Below, in pieces: positions 42,611 to 55,195 of a stretch of 64,000 nt of DNA. The stretch comes from Clusia tigrina. Lineage: Eukaryota > Arthropoda > Insecta > Diptera > Clusiidae. The position numbers were made by a program, and so were the translations under genes. Below the pieces are notes generated by a model that was not told the origin of the DNA, made no database searches, and was given only the letters and a program-made list of their open reading frames with translations. The number at the start of each line of letters is the position of its first letter. Position 1 is the first letter of the stretch. The stretch spans positions 202,886,258 to 202,950,257 of the forward strand of contig OV050032.1 in NCBI GenBank assembly GCA_920105625.2, read 5' to 3'.

Positions 42611-44170
42611 AGCAACAGTTAAAGACGGAGGGAACGAAATGGAAAGGAACGGCACGAAAACGAGAGGAACGGTACGAAAAGGAGAGGAACGGCACGAAAA
42701 GGAGAGGAAAGGAACCAAAATAAACACAATGAAAAGGAAAGGAGCCGAACGAAAATGAGAGGAACTGAACGAAAAGAACCGAACGAAAAGGAAAGAAGCG
42801 GATTGAAAATTATAGGAAAAGAACGAAAAGGAGTTTAACGGAATGAAAAGGAGAGGAACCGAACGAAAAGGAGATGAACGGTACGAACATGAGAGGAACT
42901 GAACGAAAAGGAAAGAAACAAAAAGGAAAGGAACGAATAGGAAAAGAATGAAGAGAAAAGGAACCGAATGAAAAGGAAAGAAGCGGATTGAAAATTATAG
43001 GAACAGAACGAGAAGGAGTTTAACGGAACGAAAAGGAGAGGAACCGAACGAAAAGGAGATGAACGGTACGAACATGAGAGGAACTGAACGAAAAGGAAAG
43101 AAACAAAAAGGAAAGGAACGAATAGGAAAAGAATGAAGAGAAAAGGAACCGAATGAAAAGGAAAGAAGCGGATTGAAAATTATAGGAACAGAACGAGAAG
43201 GAGTTGAACGGAACGAAAAGGAGAGGAACCGAACGAAAAGGAGATGAACGGTACGAACATGAGAGGAACTGAACGAAAAGGAAAGAAACAAAAAGGAAAG
43301 GAACGAATAGGAAAAGAATGAAGAGAAAAGGAACCGAATGAAAAGGAAAGAAGCGGATTGAAAATTATAGGAACAGAACGAGAAGGAGTTGAACGGAACG
43401 AAAAGGAGAGGAACCGAACGAAAAGGAGATGAACGGTACGAACATGAGAGGAACTGAACGAAAAGGAAAGAAACAAAAAGGAAAGGAACGAATAGGAAAA
43501 GAATGAAGAGAAAAGGAACCGAATGAAAAGGAAAGAAGCGGATTGAAAATTATAGGAACAGAACGAGAAGGAGTTGAACGGAACGAAAAGGAGAGGAACC
43601 GAACGAAAAGGAGATGAACGGTACGAACATGAGAGGAACTGAACGAAAAGGAAAGAAACAAAAAGGAAAGGAACGAATAGGAAAAGAATGAAGAGAAAAG
43701 GAACCGAATGAAAAGGAAAGAAGCGGATTGAAAATTATAGGAACAGAACGAGAAGGAGTTGAACGGAACGAAAAGGAGAGGAACCGAACGAAAAGGAGAT
43801 GAACGGTACGAACATGAGAGGAACTGAACGAAAAGGAAAGAAACAAAAAGGAAAGGAACGAATAGGAAAAGAATGAAGAGAAAAGGAACCGAATGAAAAG
43901 GAAAGAAGCGGATTGAAAATTATAGGAACAGAACGAGAAGGAGTTGAACGGAACGAAAAGGAGAGGAACCGAACGAAAAGGAGATGAACGGTACGAACAT
44001 GAGAGGAACTGAACGAAAAGGAAAGAAACAAAAAGGAAAGGAACGAATAGGAAAAGAATGAAGAGAAAAGGAACCGAACGAAAAGGAAAGGAGCGGAATG
44101 AAAATTATAGGAACAGAACGAGAAGGAGTTTAACGGAACGAAAAGGAGAGGAACCGAACGAAAAGGGAAT
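42611..44170. repeat. 185-bp purine-rich satellite array, 8 copies
   Basis: The landmark GCGGATTGAAAATTATAGGA starts at 42798, 42983, 43168, 43353, 43538, 43723 and 43908, with a variant (GCGGAATG) at 44093. The period is exactly 185 bp. Interior copies are nearly identical. Each is built from GAACGAAAAGGARAG-type submotifs, and the + strand is very poor in T and C. The array is preceded by degenerate GAAAAGGAGAGGAACG units. Confidence 0.97.
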
Positions 44171-45555
44171 TAATTAAGTATTGAGACCTCGAACTGAATG
44201 TGGAAAACGCGAACGGAATTTTGAGAACTCGAAAGGAATTTTGAGAGCTCGATCGAAATCTTAAGAACGTGAACGGAATTTTAAGAACTTGAACGGATTT
44301 TTTAACACGAACTGGAAAATTGTCGTATCACAGTCCAAGTCCAAGAATGATACCATAAAATGACTGCCAAATCATGCATTAACCCACACTCAAGTGATAA
44401 TGATTTAGATAAATTGTCCACACGAAGATTTCTTCCTATCTTCTCCCTGGGTTCTCCCATGGTATTCGTACCTATTCATTCGCATCCAGTTTTTGGCATC
44501 TGAAGAGCAAATTTTCATACGGAATTTCATACGCATACGGAAAGGTTTTCTTTGAAAATTGTTCATCTTCTAGCACTGGTGACGTCATTGGGAAATCTTG
44601 AAAACTTATTAAACTCAAGTAGAAGCAAAACTTGTGACGTACTCGCAGATGACCCGAGAGTGAGAATTGGAATTTTTTAAGTGGAACGCGTATTTGGGGC
44701 TACGAGTACAACTTCCTTAATAACCCTCTCCAATAACTCTTCCCTCTAATAACACTTCCCTCAAATAACCCTTCCCTCCAATAACACTTCCCTTCAACAT
44801 AATAATGTGAGCTTCAGCGAGTACATTCAAGTCTCCAGAACATTTTTTTTCCAAGTAATCAAGTTGAATTTTTCAGACTATATTCATATGGTCTCAGTAC
44901 TTCAACCGATCCGATGCTACCTGTCATATGCGATCTGATTCCATGCTATCCGAGATGATGCGATCTCATCCCTTGCGATCCGAGAGGATGCGACCTGATC
45001 CATTGCAATCCGAAAGGATCAAATCAGATCCTATGCGATCTCATTCCATGCGATCTGATTCCATACGATCTGATCCCATACCGATCCGAGACCCTCCAAT
45101 CTGATTCGCTGCGATATGATCCCTTGCGATTCGAGAGGATGCGATCTGACCCCATGCAAGCCAAGAGTATCCAATTAGATCTGATCCGGTCTTGATCCCC
45201 TGCGATTCGAGAGAATCCGATCAGATCCGTTGCGATGCGATCAGTTTCATTGCATTCATTGAATCCTGTTGCTTAAATGCCTGTGTTCTAAGACACTCGA
45301 CATAAGCCACGTGAGAGTGTAACTTATGTGAACGCACTCCCCCTTCATCCGCTGATATGGGCCGCTCAGGTGCTCTCGTGGACCGTTGCTGGTGTCAACA
45401 TGTCTGCGGCCACTGTTTTTGGAGTCCCCTGTTACTCGTGTAATGAGCTGCAGCATTTATTGCGTGGTTGTGGGAGGGGGGAGAGTCGGGGTGAATTTTT
45501 TCCCCGCAGTATTGGCTGCGAACCAAACATTAATTTACTTGCTGCGTAACCTGTT
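44171..45555. repeat. spacer with several short degenerate repeats
   Basis: GAACGGAATTTTGAGAACTC units lie at about 44205-44300. CCAATAACACTTCCCTC units lie at about 44725-44795. GCGATCTGATCCCATGCGAT units of about 20 bp lie at about 44920-45240. Intervening DNA has no recognisable gene. Confidence 0.75.
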
Positions 45556-45900
45556 TTGTGCACTTTGTTGTTGTTGTTGTTGTTGTTGTTGGAGTTGGTA
45601 AATGTGTTTTTAATAGCTTGGCGAAGCAATAACAACAACAATAACAGCACCAACGACAGCAACAACGACATCAAATGAGAAAAACGTATTCTTGAATGAA
45701 CCATAAATCTTGGTCTGAAAGTCATTATGGTTATTTTGGTGCTCTTGCTGCTGCTGCTCTTGTTGTTGGTGCTGTTGTTGTTGCTGCTGTTGTGGTGGTT
45801 GTTGTTGTTGTTGGTAATTGCATAAAGTGGCCACGAGCACCTGATACACATTTTTTTCGTTCATAAATTTTGTTGTTGTTGTTTTGGCGTGTTTTGAACT
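45556..45900. repeat. TTG/CAA ('opa'-type) microsatellites
   Basis: GTTGTTGTTGTTG runs at about 45565-45595, AACAACAACAATAACAGC at about 45630-45670, and GTTGTTGCTGCTG runs at about 45746-45885. Polyglutamine-like frames on the - strand are by-products. No start or splice evidence supports a gene. Confidence 0.9.
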
Positions 45901-46282
45901 TTAAGTTAGAAATGGGCATGTCATGCTAATACAACAAACTCTGTACAGGGTGGCGCTGCTCCACTCGTGTACTCGACGTGAAAGTCGTGGCCGCCATTTT
46001 GTTTTAGTTTCCTACCTTGAATCGACGTTTCATGTTTGTGATGCGGACAGTTCTGTGAGATCTCCAATAAGACCAATGCTACATACAATTTTATCACGAG
46101 TGCCCAGTTTCAGACTGGCCACGCCCATTGGTATGCTCTGGGATATTAGACTAGAGATAATCCTGCTTCTTGAAGTGCAAGAAGTATCTTTTGGGAAGGA
46201 AATATTCGATTTCAATAGAATAACGCACTGTTCTGGGGAGATTGGCGGTCTGGCTCTGCTCAGTATCCACTGCGAAGTCTTC
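45901..46282. other. gene-free spacer
   Basis: A 148-codon open + strand frame (45923-46369) crosses into the 82-bp repeat and resembles no known protein. It is treated as non-coding. Confidence 0.4.
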
Positions 46283-46560
46283 GATAGGCAACAACTGAGT
46301 GCTGTGGAGTTGGGTGGGGCCCTTCATGAATATTCCTACAGATTATTCACCACTTCGAGGTGTCGATAGGCAACAACTGAGTGCTGTGGGGTTGGTTGGG
46401 GCCCTTCGGGAATATTCCTACAGATTGGTCACCACTTCGAGGTCTCGATAGGCAACAACTGAGTGCTGTGGGGTTGGTTGGGGCCCTTCGGGAATATTCC
46501 TACAGATTAGTCACCACTTCGAGGTCTCGATAGGCAAGAACTGAGTATTGTGGAATGGAG
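46283..46560. repeat. 82-bp tandem repeat, about 3.3 copies
   Basis: GATAGGCAACAACTGAGTGC recurs at 46283, 46365 and 46447, then at 46529 with AAGAACTG in place of AACAACTG. Copies include GTTGGTTGGGGCCCTTCGGG and ATTCCTACAGATTAGTCACC. Confidence 0.95.
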
Positions 46561-47505
46561 TCTTCTAGCATTCGCATATCATTCCCATTGGAATACATTT
46601 ATTTTTTCTAAAAATTTGGGGTATACTCCCAATTAGGGTGGGGATGTGTTCTGGGATTTCTTCCACCTGCCAACAAAATCTTCAGACTACTTTTTTGTGG
46701 TCTTGTGAACTAAATTTCAATGATGTCCTGTGGGCCTTTCTCAGTCTCCTGTGGGCGTTTCTCAGTATCTGAAAGGTTATTCCAATGGCGTAGGTGCCCC
46801 TGATTTATTGGGCATATTTTGAAAAGACACCACTGTAAATGACCACTTAGCGCACCCTGTACACAACAACTGTTAATATGGCAATTGCAAAATTCCGAAG
46901 GTTTTTGTGATATTTGAAAAATGTTGGAACATTAATTAACAGATCGTGCCCGTGGTAGTACAAGTATCAAAATTCGTACTTGTTTGTGGACACTTCGATT
47001 TAGTCGAGCAATAAGCAAAGGGGGGGGGGGGGGGCGGTAGGAGGTGTAGGTAACACACGATGATGTATGTGCAGTTATCTAATTAGCCAAGTGAGATACT
47101 GACTCAGAATACACGCAAAGGCATCACGAGCCAAACATCAATTGTAGGCCAGGTTCGGTGATATCACAACAACTCCTAAAAATAAAGCTTTCAAAGCGGA
47201 CCCTGCTTGTTTCCATCTTTCCATAGGAAGGACGAACAATACAATATGCTTCAGTATAAAATCAAATTTGAGCTGAGATAAAGAGAAAGTTCTTCAGAAA
47301 CATAGAAACAAACTGTGCAAAAGAAACCGTGGCTTCAATAACATTCGGGAGAAAAATGAAATTTTACAGAAGTGGATGAGTGGAAGATGTTGAGCTGGGG
47401 TCCTAAGACAATATCAGGAAATGAAATTGGGGAGGCCAAACCAATGCTAGAGCTGGAGATGCAAATAAAGGCGGAAAAAAAGCAAGAAACATACTCAGTG
47501 GTGTT
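46561..47505. other. gene-free spacer with a 15-base G run
   Basis: Unique-looking sequence. A homopolymer of 15 G's at 47020-47034 is the only notable feature. Confidence 0.6.
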
Positions 47506-49160
47506 GAAGTAGAAAGCGAGGTAGAAATTAAGGTAAAAATAGAGGTAGAAATAGAGGTGGAAATAGAGATAGAAATAGAGGTGGAAATATAGGTAGTAGT
47601 AGAGGTAAAAATAGAGGTAGAAATAGAGGTGGAAATAGAGATAGAAATAGAGGTGGAAATAGAGGTGGAAATATAGGTAGTAGTAGAGGTAAAAATAGAG
47701 GTAGAAATGTAGGTAGAAATGTTGGTAAAAATAGAGGTAGAAATAGAGAAAGAAATAATACAGGTAAAAACAGAGGTAAAAACAAAGGTAGAAATAGAGG
47801 CCTAAATGAAGGTATGACACGAGGTAAAAATAGATGGTAGTAAAAATAGAGGTAGTAATAGAGGTAAATAAAGATGAAAAAGGAAATGTAGAATTTGAGT
47901 TAGAGATGGAAGTAAATATATATAGAGATAGACTTAAGTGTTGTGATAAATATAGAGGCAGAGAAAGATGTAGAGGTAGAAGTAGAAGTACAGGTAGTGG
48001 AAGAGTTAGAGATATGTGTATATAGATACAGAATATACACATATATGGAAACACATTATATATAGAAATTTAAGTAAAGATGCAGGAATACATTAAGGTA
48101 AAGATATAGGTGGGTATATTGATAGGATTGAGAATTTAGGTATTTATAGACAAGGAGTCAGATATTTACATGAAAATACAGAGTGAAATAAAGTTAGGTG
48201 CTGAGATATGGGAACAAATATATACATAAATGTGGAGAGAGAAGTAGAGAAGGTATAAATAGAATACAACATTTGGGGGGGAAATAGAAGGAGGGAGGTA
48301 TACAATATAAGTAGAGAGGTGGATATAGGTGTAAGGAGGTAGAAAGGTAATTAGAAGGTATAAAATAGAAGTAGAGAGGTAGGAAAAGAAGTAGAGGGGT
48401 AGAAATAGAGAAAGAGAGGTATAAAATAGAAGTAGGGAGGTGGAAAATAGAAGTAGAGATGTGGAACTAGAGTAAGAGAGGTATGAAATAGAAGTAGAGT
48501 GGTCGGAATAAATGCAAAGAGTTAGAAATATAATTAGAGAGATAGAAAATAGAAGCAGCGAGGTAGAATATAGAAGAAAAGAGGTAGAAAATAGCAGTGG
48601 AGGTAGGGAAAATAGAAGCCGGAAGGTAGACAGAAGCAGAGGTAGAAAATAGAAGTAGAAATGTGGAAAAAAAAGTAAAGAGTTAGAATATAGAATTATA
48701 GAGGTCGACATATAAATAGGGAAGTAGAAACAGAAAAAGACAAATAGAAATAGAAATAGAAGTCGAAATATAAAAAGAGTAGTAGGAATAGAATTAGACA
48801 GATAGGAATAGAAGTGGAGATGGAGAAAATAGAGGTAGAGAGGTAGAAATAGAATTAGAGAGGTAGAAAATAGAGTTTAAGAGATAGATATATGTATAAG
48901 TAAATATGTAGAAAATAGAAGCCGAGAAGTAAAAAATAGAAATAGAAAGGTATACATTGAAGTAGATAGGCGGGAAATGGAAGTAGAGAGGTAAAAATAT
49001 AATTGAAGAGGTACAAAGTAGAGGTTAAAAGGTAGAAAATAGAACTAACAAGGAAGACACGAAATTAAGAGGCAGAAAATAGAAGTAGATATGTAAAAAA
49101 TAGAAGTGAAGAGGTAGAAAATAGAAGTACAGAGGAAGAAACAGGAGTAGAATCAAAGAG
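47506..49160. repeat. purine-rich AGGTAGAAATAGAGGT array
   Basis: AAATAGAGGTAGAAATAGAG units dominate 47510-47880. GAGGTAGAAAATAGAAGTAG units (about 18-22 bp, irregular) dominate about 48240-49145. Pyrimidine-strand frames (YFYLYFHLYFYLYF, SLLLFSTSLLLF) are by-products. Confidence 0.9.
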
Positions 49161-52055
49161 ACTTAGACATACAGTGGCATATAAAAATCAAGACAGAATT
49201 ACAGTTGAAGTTGGAAGTAGATATATGGTAGTTAGATATAGAATTACGAATATTCTGATAAATTAGATAGTGTTGATCGAATTAAAGTTAAAGCTGGAAA
49301 TACATTCACATCTACAGATTAAGGTACATATGGAAACACATACAGAAGCAGTAGAGACAGATTTATTTATTTTTATATAGACAGAAATGATAGTCGTGGA
49401 GTCCTTGTGGAGAGTTGGCTTTATATATTATGATAAAAGTAGGGTTAAAAGTCTGTGGAATTTAGAACGAAAATCTAGAAATTTCTTTAAAAAGAAACTA
49501 GAATATTCTTTTGAATGAAATACTAGATTAGAATTGTGTAATATTGGTGCTTTTCGTGCAATTGTGACGTCACATAAGACGCTCTCATTCCACTCAATCT
49601 TCAAAGCTCTTTGAAAATTCTGAGAAATAGTTATTGATAAGATCATCCACTCTTATTATGTCAATATCACCACTCTCCAATAGACTCCTACTGCGGCCCA
49701 ACCCTCAGGTCCATCACTAGATGTCAACTCCAACATACTAACTCGTCCGTCCCGTCGCCAGAGTTGGACTCTTAATTTGGTAAAACTCGGAAAAGGCGTT
49801 CGTCCATTCCGCGAACGTCGTAATCCTGGGCGAGTGAGTATGAAATATGGTAATTAATTATGGTAAAATCAATAATAACAGCAAACATATTTCGCACACA
49901 GCGGGCATAAATCTTGTAAGCCTATTTATGGCCGCTGTTAAATTTATTAACTAAAACTTTAACAGCTTCCAATCTTGAAGACCGCAAACCACGAAACAAC
50001 AACACGAAAACACTTCCAACCAATTCGCATGCAAAGTAATGAATTCATTACGGCGCAGGTTTCCCATGTGCGGCCAAAGCCAGCCGAAGCCAGTTGGAGT
50101 GTGGACGAGTGTGCGTGCAATAGTGGCGGCCACCACGAACTGAGCAGGTACCCTACAGCGCTGCTGGCATGAGCTCAGGCGAGCGAACTGGAAAGGAGTT
50201 TCAGGAGTGAGTGCAGGGAACGCCGGAGTAGTTGACTGAATGCGGTTGGAGAAGCACTCGTAGCGACATCCACGATTATGGAAGGAGTATGTAAGGTGTG
50301 CGGGAATATTTATGGACCAGTTTACTCGTTGTAGGAGAGCTTTATGTGTACCAAGAAACATAAATGGATTGGGGAAGAATGGCGCCAAGGAACTCTAGTA
50401 ATATTAGTTGGGACTACTAGAAGCAGGAGTATTGGAGGAAGAGAAAGAAGCAATGATATTGAAGCCAGGGTTTCACCCCATAGCAACTGGAATTAGTAGC
50501 AGAACCCGAACAGAACCAGCACTGGAATAAATACCACAACCAGAGCCAACACTGGAATAAATACCACAAGTGGAAGTAGGTTTATATCGGTAGCAGTGGA
50601 AGATAATCACAGAAGTCGAATACTAGAAGCAGGAGTATCGGAGGAAGAGAAAGAAGCAATGGTATCGAAGCCAGGGGGTCAACCTCTAGTAACTGGAATA
50701 GAAGAACCACAACAGAACCAGCACTAGAATTAATACCTCACTGGAAACAATACCAGGAGCGGGAGTAGTCGTATATCAGTAGCAGTGGAAGAGGATCGCA
50801 CATGTCGAATACTGGAAGCGGGGATAGCTCGAATTGCTGGCTGCGTTATGAAAAGGAAGAAAGATACCGAAATAAGTCCAATTATTACCTAGAAATGGGT
50901 TCCACAGAAAGGGACCTAGAAATCTTCTACTTGTTTCCTTAACTCAGTCTGATCTAAGACTATTGGAATATTGCTACACCAGAACTTAAGGGTAGACACC
51001 TTACAAAGCCACGTCTAGATAGATCCTGAAAAAATCTCTGGACGTTGGCAAAGGATATAATTGGGGTCAAAGTCTGAGGTCGTTCAAGAATCATTGAATT
51101 GGATTCAATGAAGTAAGTTGAAACGTAATCGGTCCTTAACAGTGAAAATAAAAGAGATCAACGAAGAGCGTGAAATAGTATTCCGAATCCTTCCAATGTA
51201 AAGGAAAATTAAAGGAGCTCAAGAAGTGGGTAAGCAAAGAATGAAGTCAAAGACGGGTTAGTATTAGAATTGGTTCAAGAAAGTTGAATGAAGGTGTCGA
51301 TGTGGGTTACCAAAGAATGAAGAAGTGGCCTACTAGTTGGAATCCGAGAGGGTCAAAGAGGGGTAAAATAAGCGTTCGGTGACAGGAAGCAAAGACAAAT
51401 TTAGACCTATTCCAGTCATAAGCGAAAAGCCATAAAGAAACACTCCAAAAGTTCCAGAGAATGATTGCAGTTTAAAGCGATCACAGAGTAATCAAATATG
51501 AAGAGTTGAATACATCGTTGGAGAATGATCGTCTCGATAGAATCTGAGTACAAGCCGACAATAATTCGAGTGACATGAACGAAGATAAAAGAAGATGAAG
51601 AAAAAGAAAAATAATTGAGAAAAGAGGAGCTGAAGACAAGGAATTGAGTAAAAGTGACATGAACGAATAAAAGGGAAGCTGACGACTTAGAATTGAGTGA
51701 ATTACTTGAGTAGAGGTCGATAAATTAATATGAGAATAAACATCATGAGAATAAATATGAGTGAAATATGTGAGTAAGGAGCGATAAATAGTATGAGATA
51801 TAATTTAATATGAGTGCAATAATTGAGCGATAAATTGATATGGGTAAAACAATTGAGTAGAGTGCATTAACTAAATATGATTGAAATACTTGAGTAGATT
51901 GTGATAAAAAAATATGAGTGAAATACTTGAGTAGACTGTGATAAATAAATATGAGTGAAATACTTGAGTATGAACAAAAAACTTGAGTGATTAATTAATA
52001 TGAGTATTTGCATAGAAAGCGCTCAAAAAATATTAGCAAAATATTTGAGTAAAGA
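49161..52055. other. gene-free spacer with local duplication
   Basis: Unique sequence. The stretch 49840-50060 has the character of conserved fly regulatory DNA (CCTATTTATGGCCGCTG, TTAATTATGGTAAAATCAAT). A two-copy duplication of about 206 bp starts with CTAGAAGCAGGAGTAT at 50417 and 50623. From about 51700 it grades into ATGAGTGAAATACTTGAGTA repeats. Confidence 0.5.
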
Positions 52056-53230
52056 GCGGTGGACATTTGAGTAGAGTGCGTTGAATAAATTTGAGTAACA
52101 TATTTGAGTAGATAATGATAAATAAATATGAGTGAAATACTTGAGTAGAGTTTGATAAATATATATGAGTAAAATTCTTGATTAGATAATGACAAATTAA
52201 TATGAGTAAAATACTTGGGGAGAAGGAGGATAAATATGAGTAAAATACTTGAGTAGAGGGAGCATAAATCTGAGTAAAATACTTGAGGAGAAGGAGGATA
52301 AATATGAGTGAAATACTTGAGTAGAAAGAGGATAAATCTGAGTAAAATACTTGAGGAGAAGGAGGATAAATATGAGTGAAATACTTGAGTAGAAAGAGGA
52401 TAAATCTGAGTAAAATACTTGAGGAGAAGGAGGATAAATATGAGTGAAATACTTGAGTAGAAAGAGGATAAATCTGAGTAAAATACTTGAGGAGGAGGAT
52501 AAATATGAGTAAAGTACTTGAGGAGAAGGAGAATAAATAGCAGTAAAATACTTGAGTAGAGGGAGCATAAATCTGAGTAAAATACTTGAGGAGAAGGAGG
52601 ATAAATATGAGTGAAATACTTGAGTAGAAGGAGGATAAATCTGAGTAAAATACTTCAGGAGAAGGAGGATAAATATGAGTGAAATACTTGAGTAGAAAGA
52701 GGATAAATCTGAGTAAAATACTTGAGGAGAAGGAGGATAAATATGAGTGAAATACTTGAGTAGAAAGAGGATAAATCTGAGTAAAATACTTGAGGAGAAG
52801 GAGGATAAATATGAGTGAAATACTTGAGTAGAAAGAGGATAAATCTGAGTAAAATACTTGAGGAGGAGGATAAATATGAGTAAAGTACTTGAGGAGAAGG
52901 AGAATAAATAGGAGTGAAATACTTGAGTAGAGGGAGCATAAATCTGAGTAAAATACTTGAGGAGAAGGGGGATAAATATGAGTGAAATACTTGAGTGGAG
53001 AGAGGATAAATATGAGTAAAATAACTGAGTAGAGGGAGGATATATATGAGTGAAATACTTGAGTGGAAATATGAGTAAAATACTTGAGGAGAAAGAGGAT
53101 AAATATGAGTAAAATACTTGAATGGAGAGCGTTAAATAAACATGAGTTGAATACTTGAGTAATACTTGAGACCGAAAAATTAATATGCCTAAAATTCTTG
53201 AAAAATAAATATGAATAATCTACTTGAGTA
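52056..53230. repeat. 34-bp monomer array with 371-bp higher-order repeat
   Basis: Monomers of 34 bp alternate between two types (TAAAATACTTGAGGAGAAGG.. and TGAAATACTTGAGTAGAAAG..), each ending GATAAATMTGAG. A variant monomer lacking 3 bases (TTGAGGAGGAGGATAAAT) is at 52487 and 52858, a period of 371 bp (11 monomers minus 3 bases). Shared flanking order shows a block duplication. Confidence 0.93.
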
Positions 53231-54620
53231 GAAGATGATGAGTGGAGAACAGCGTTAAGTAAATATTTATGGGACTCTTGAGATGATTACTTGACTTAGA
53301 GACTCAGTCAGAAGCCGAGATTAATACTCGTAAAGAAATGCAGATTGAGAGATTGATATACTGGATGATCCCACGCTTCCACACGAAGTATTCAGACCAC
53401 ATTTCTTACCCATTATAATGAGGATGATGCCCATCCATCATTGGGAAGAATGTTATCTGCTCTTCTGCCAGCGTGCCGTACAGTGTCCACACGGTGCACG
53501 CACCTGAGTGTAGGGTGTGAAAAATGTGTAAATTGATGAAAAAAGTGGTAAGACGACAACTGTGTTGCGCAAAATAGCCCCAAAGACAAACACACACAAA
53601 AAACACAACATGCAAATGCAGAGATTTATGGAAAAAAACCAAATAAAGAAATACAAACAAAAAAAGACAATGAAAAAACAAAGCAAAATATTGAATAAAA
53701 TAAAATAAAATAAGAAAAAAGTAAATAGAAAAAAATTAAATAAAAACTAAAATAAAATGGAAAAAAAAATATTTAAATAAAATAAAGTAAAAAATAAAAT
53801 AGGAAAAAAATAGAAAAAAAATATTAGCGATAAAGCAGTTTACCAGCGCGAAATCATAAATAAGCAGAAACACGGCGAGAGAAGAAAACAAATGCTGGGG
53901 GAAATTTATTTGCCAGGCAAACTGAAGTGAAATGAAGCTGTTATTTATGGTGCTCGTTCGCGGAGCTGTGCACCCGTGGACTCCAGTGCGATTTTTGACA
54001 TTTTTTGAAAGTTGGCACAATCCTTTCTCTATTTTTGCATTATTCCAACAATACGTCGCACGGCACGGAACTCGGCGGACGCTGCAATATGACAATTGCA
54101 ACAACCCGCGACAACACGACTTGGGACACTTACAGCATCGATATGGGCAGCAGGCATTATAGGGGACCGAGTGTGTGACCAAACTGATGAAATATCCATG
54201 CACACAGCAGTAGGAAGGACCAGTCATTTGCCCTTCAGCTGAAGAGTGTGGCAGGTTTGGTGAATGAGTTCGAGTGGTCCCGACTTTCGTCGTCTGGTTG
54301 TCGGGGTGCCAAAATAAAGTAATCCAATCAACACCAACAAATCAATGTTTGAGTAATCCGTCATCATCACAGCGAACTTATCGTCGAGACTATGATTGTA
54401 AGTGTAAAAGGAGTTTATTGTTCTCAAATGTTGTGAGTACTCACGAAGAGTTTCCAGATGGTTGGGGCGAAAAGAGAGACACACCGAGTCACACAGCGGA
54501 GGGTCCTTTTAGGATATATAAAATGTGTGGAATAAAATCTAGCTAGAATCTGCTGAAATTCGTTATTGCACCAGTTCATCCACATAACACTCTATATTTG
54601 CAGTATGCTTAGTTTTAGGA
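53231..54620. other. gene-free spacer, A-rich patch
   Basis: An A-rich stretch (AAATAAAATAAAATAAG) covers about 53630-53830. The following 53830-54150 looks like regulatory DNA, and the frames through it on either strand are unassigned. Confidence 0.5.
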
Positions 54621-55195
54621 AAGTGTTCCTCACCACCTCTGATTTGCCAATCCTTCCTCAACACCTCTTATCAGTCAACTCATGCTCATCACCTCTGATT
54701 AGTCAGCTCATCCCTGGCACACCTCTGAAGAATCAACTCTTCCTCACCAACTGTGATCAATCAACTCATCATCATCACTTCTGATTAGTCAACTCATCCT
54801 CATCACCTCTTATCAATCAACTCATCCTCATCACCTCTTATCAGTCAACTCATGCTCATTACCTCTGAGAAGTCAACTCATGCTCATCACCTCTTATCAA
54901 TCAACTCATCCTCATCACCTCTTATCAGTCAACTCATGCTCATTTCCTCTGAGAAGTCAACTCATCCTCATCACCTCTTATCAATCAACTCATCCTCATC
55001 ACCTCTGATTAGTCAACTCACCCTCGGCACCTCTGAAGAAGCAACTTTTCCTCACCAACTCTGATCAATAAACTCATCATCATCACCTCTGATTAGTCAA
55101 CTCATCCTCAACACCTCTCCTCATCAGTCAGTACATCTTCACAACCCCTCTAATTAGTCAAATCTTCTTCAACACCTCTGTTTAGTCTACTGAAG
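54621..55195. repeat. 28-bp minisatellite (TCAACTCATCCTCATCACCT)
   Basis: Units TCAACTCATCCTCATCACCT plus CTGATTAG or CTTATCAA repeat about 18-20 times with variation. The strand is pyrimidine-rich. Confidence 0.92.

Noticed and set aside
42995..44031. Five identical 98-codon - strand frames
   Set aside because: They are copies of the 185-bp satellite unit, spaced exactly 185 bp.
45610..45864. Polyglutamine-like frame on the - strand
   Set aside because: It is entirely a CAA/CAG microsatellite with no flanking coding sequence or splice sites.
47020..47034. Run of 15 G as a G-quadruplex
   Set aside because: A single homopolymer run without other G tracts is weak evidence and may be an assembly or slippage product.
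53736..54227. Cys-rich - strand frame that might be the missing RING finger of rols
   Set aside because: Cysteine and histidine spacing does not fit C3HC4, and no splice sites in phase with the rols exons were found.
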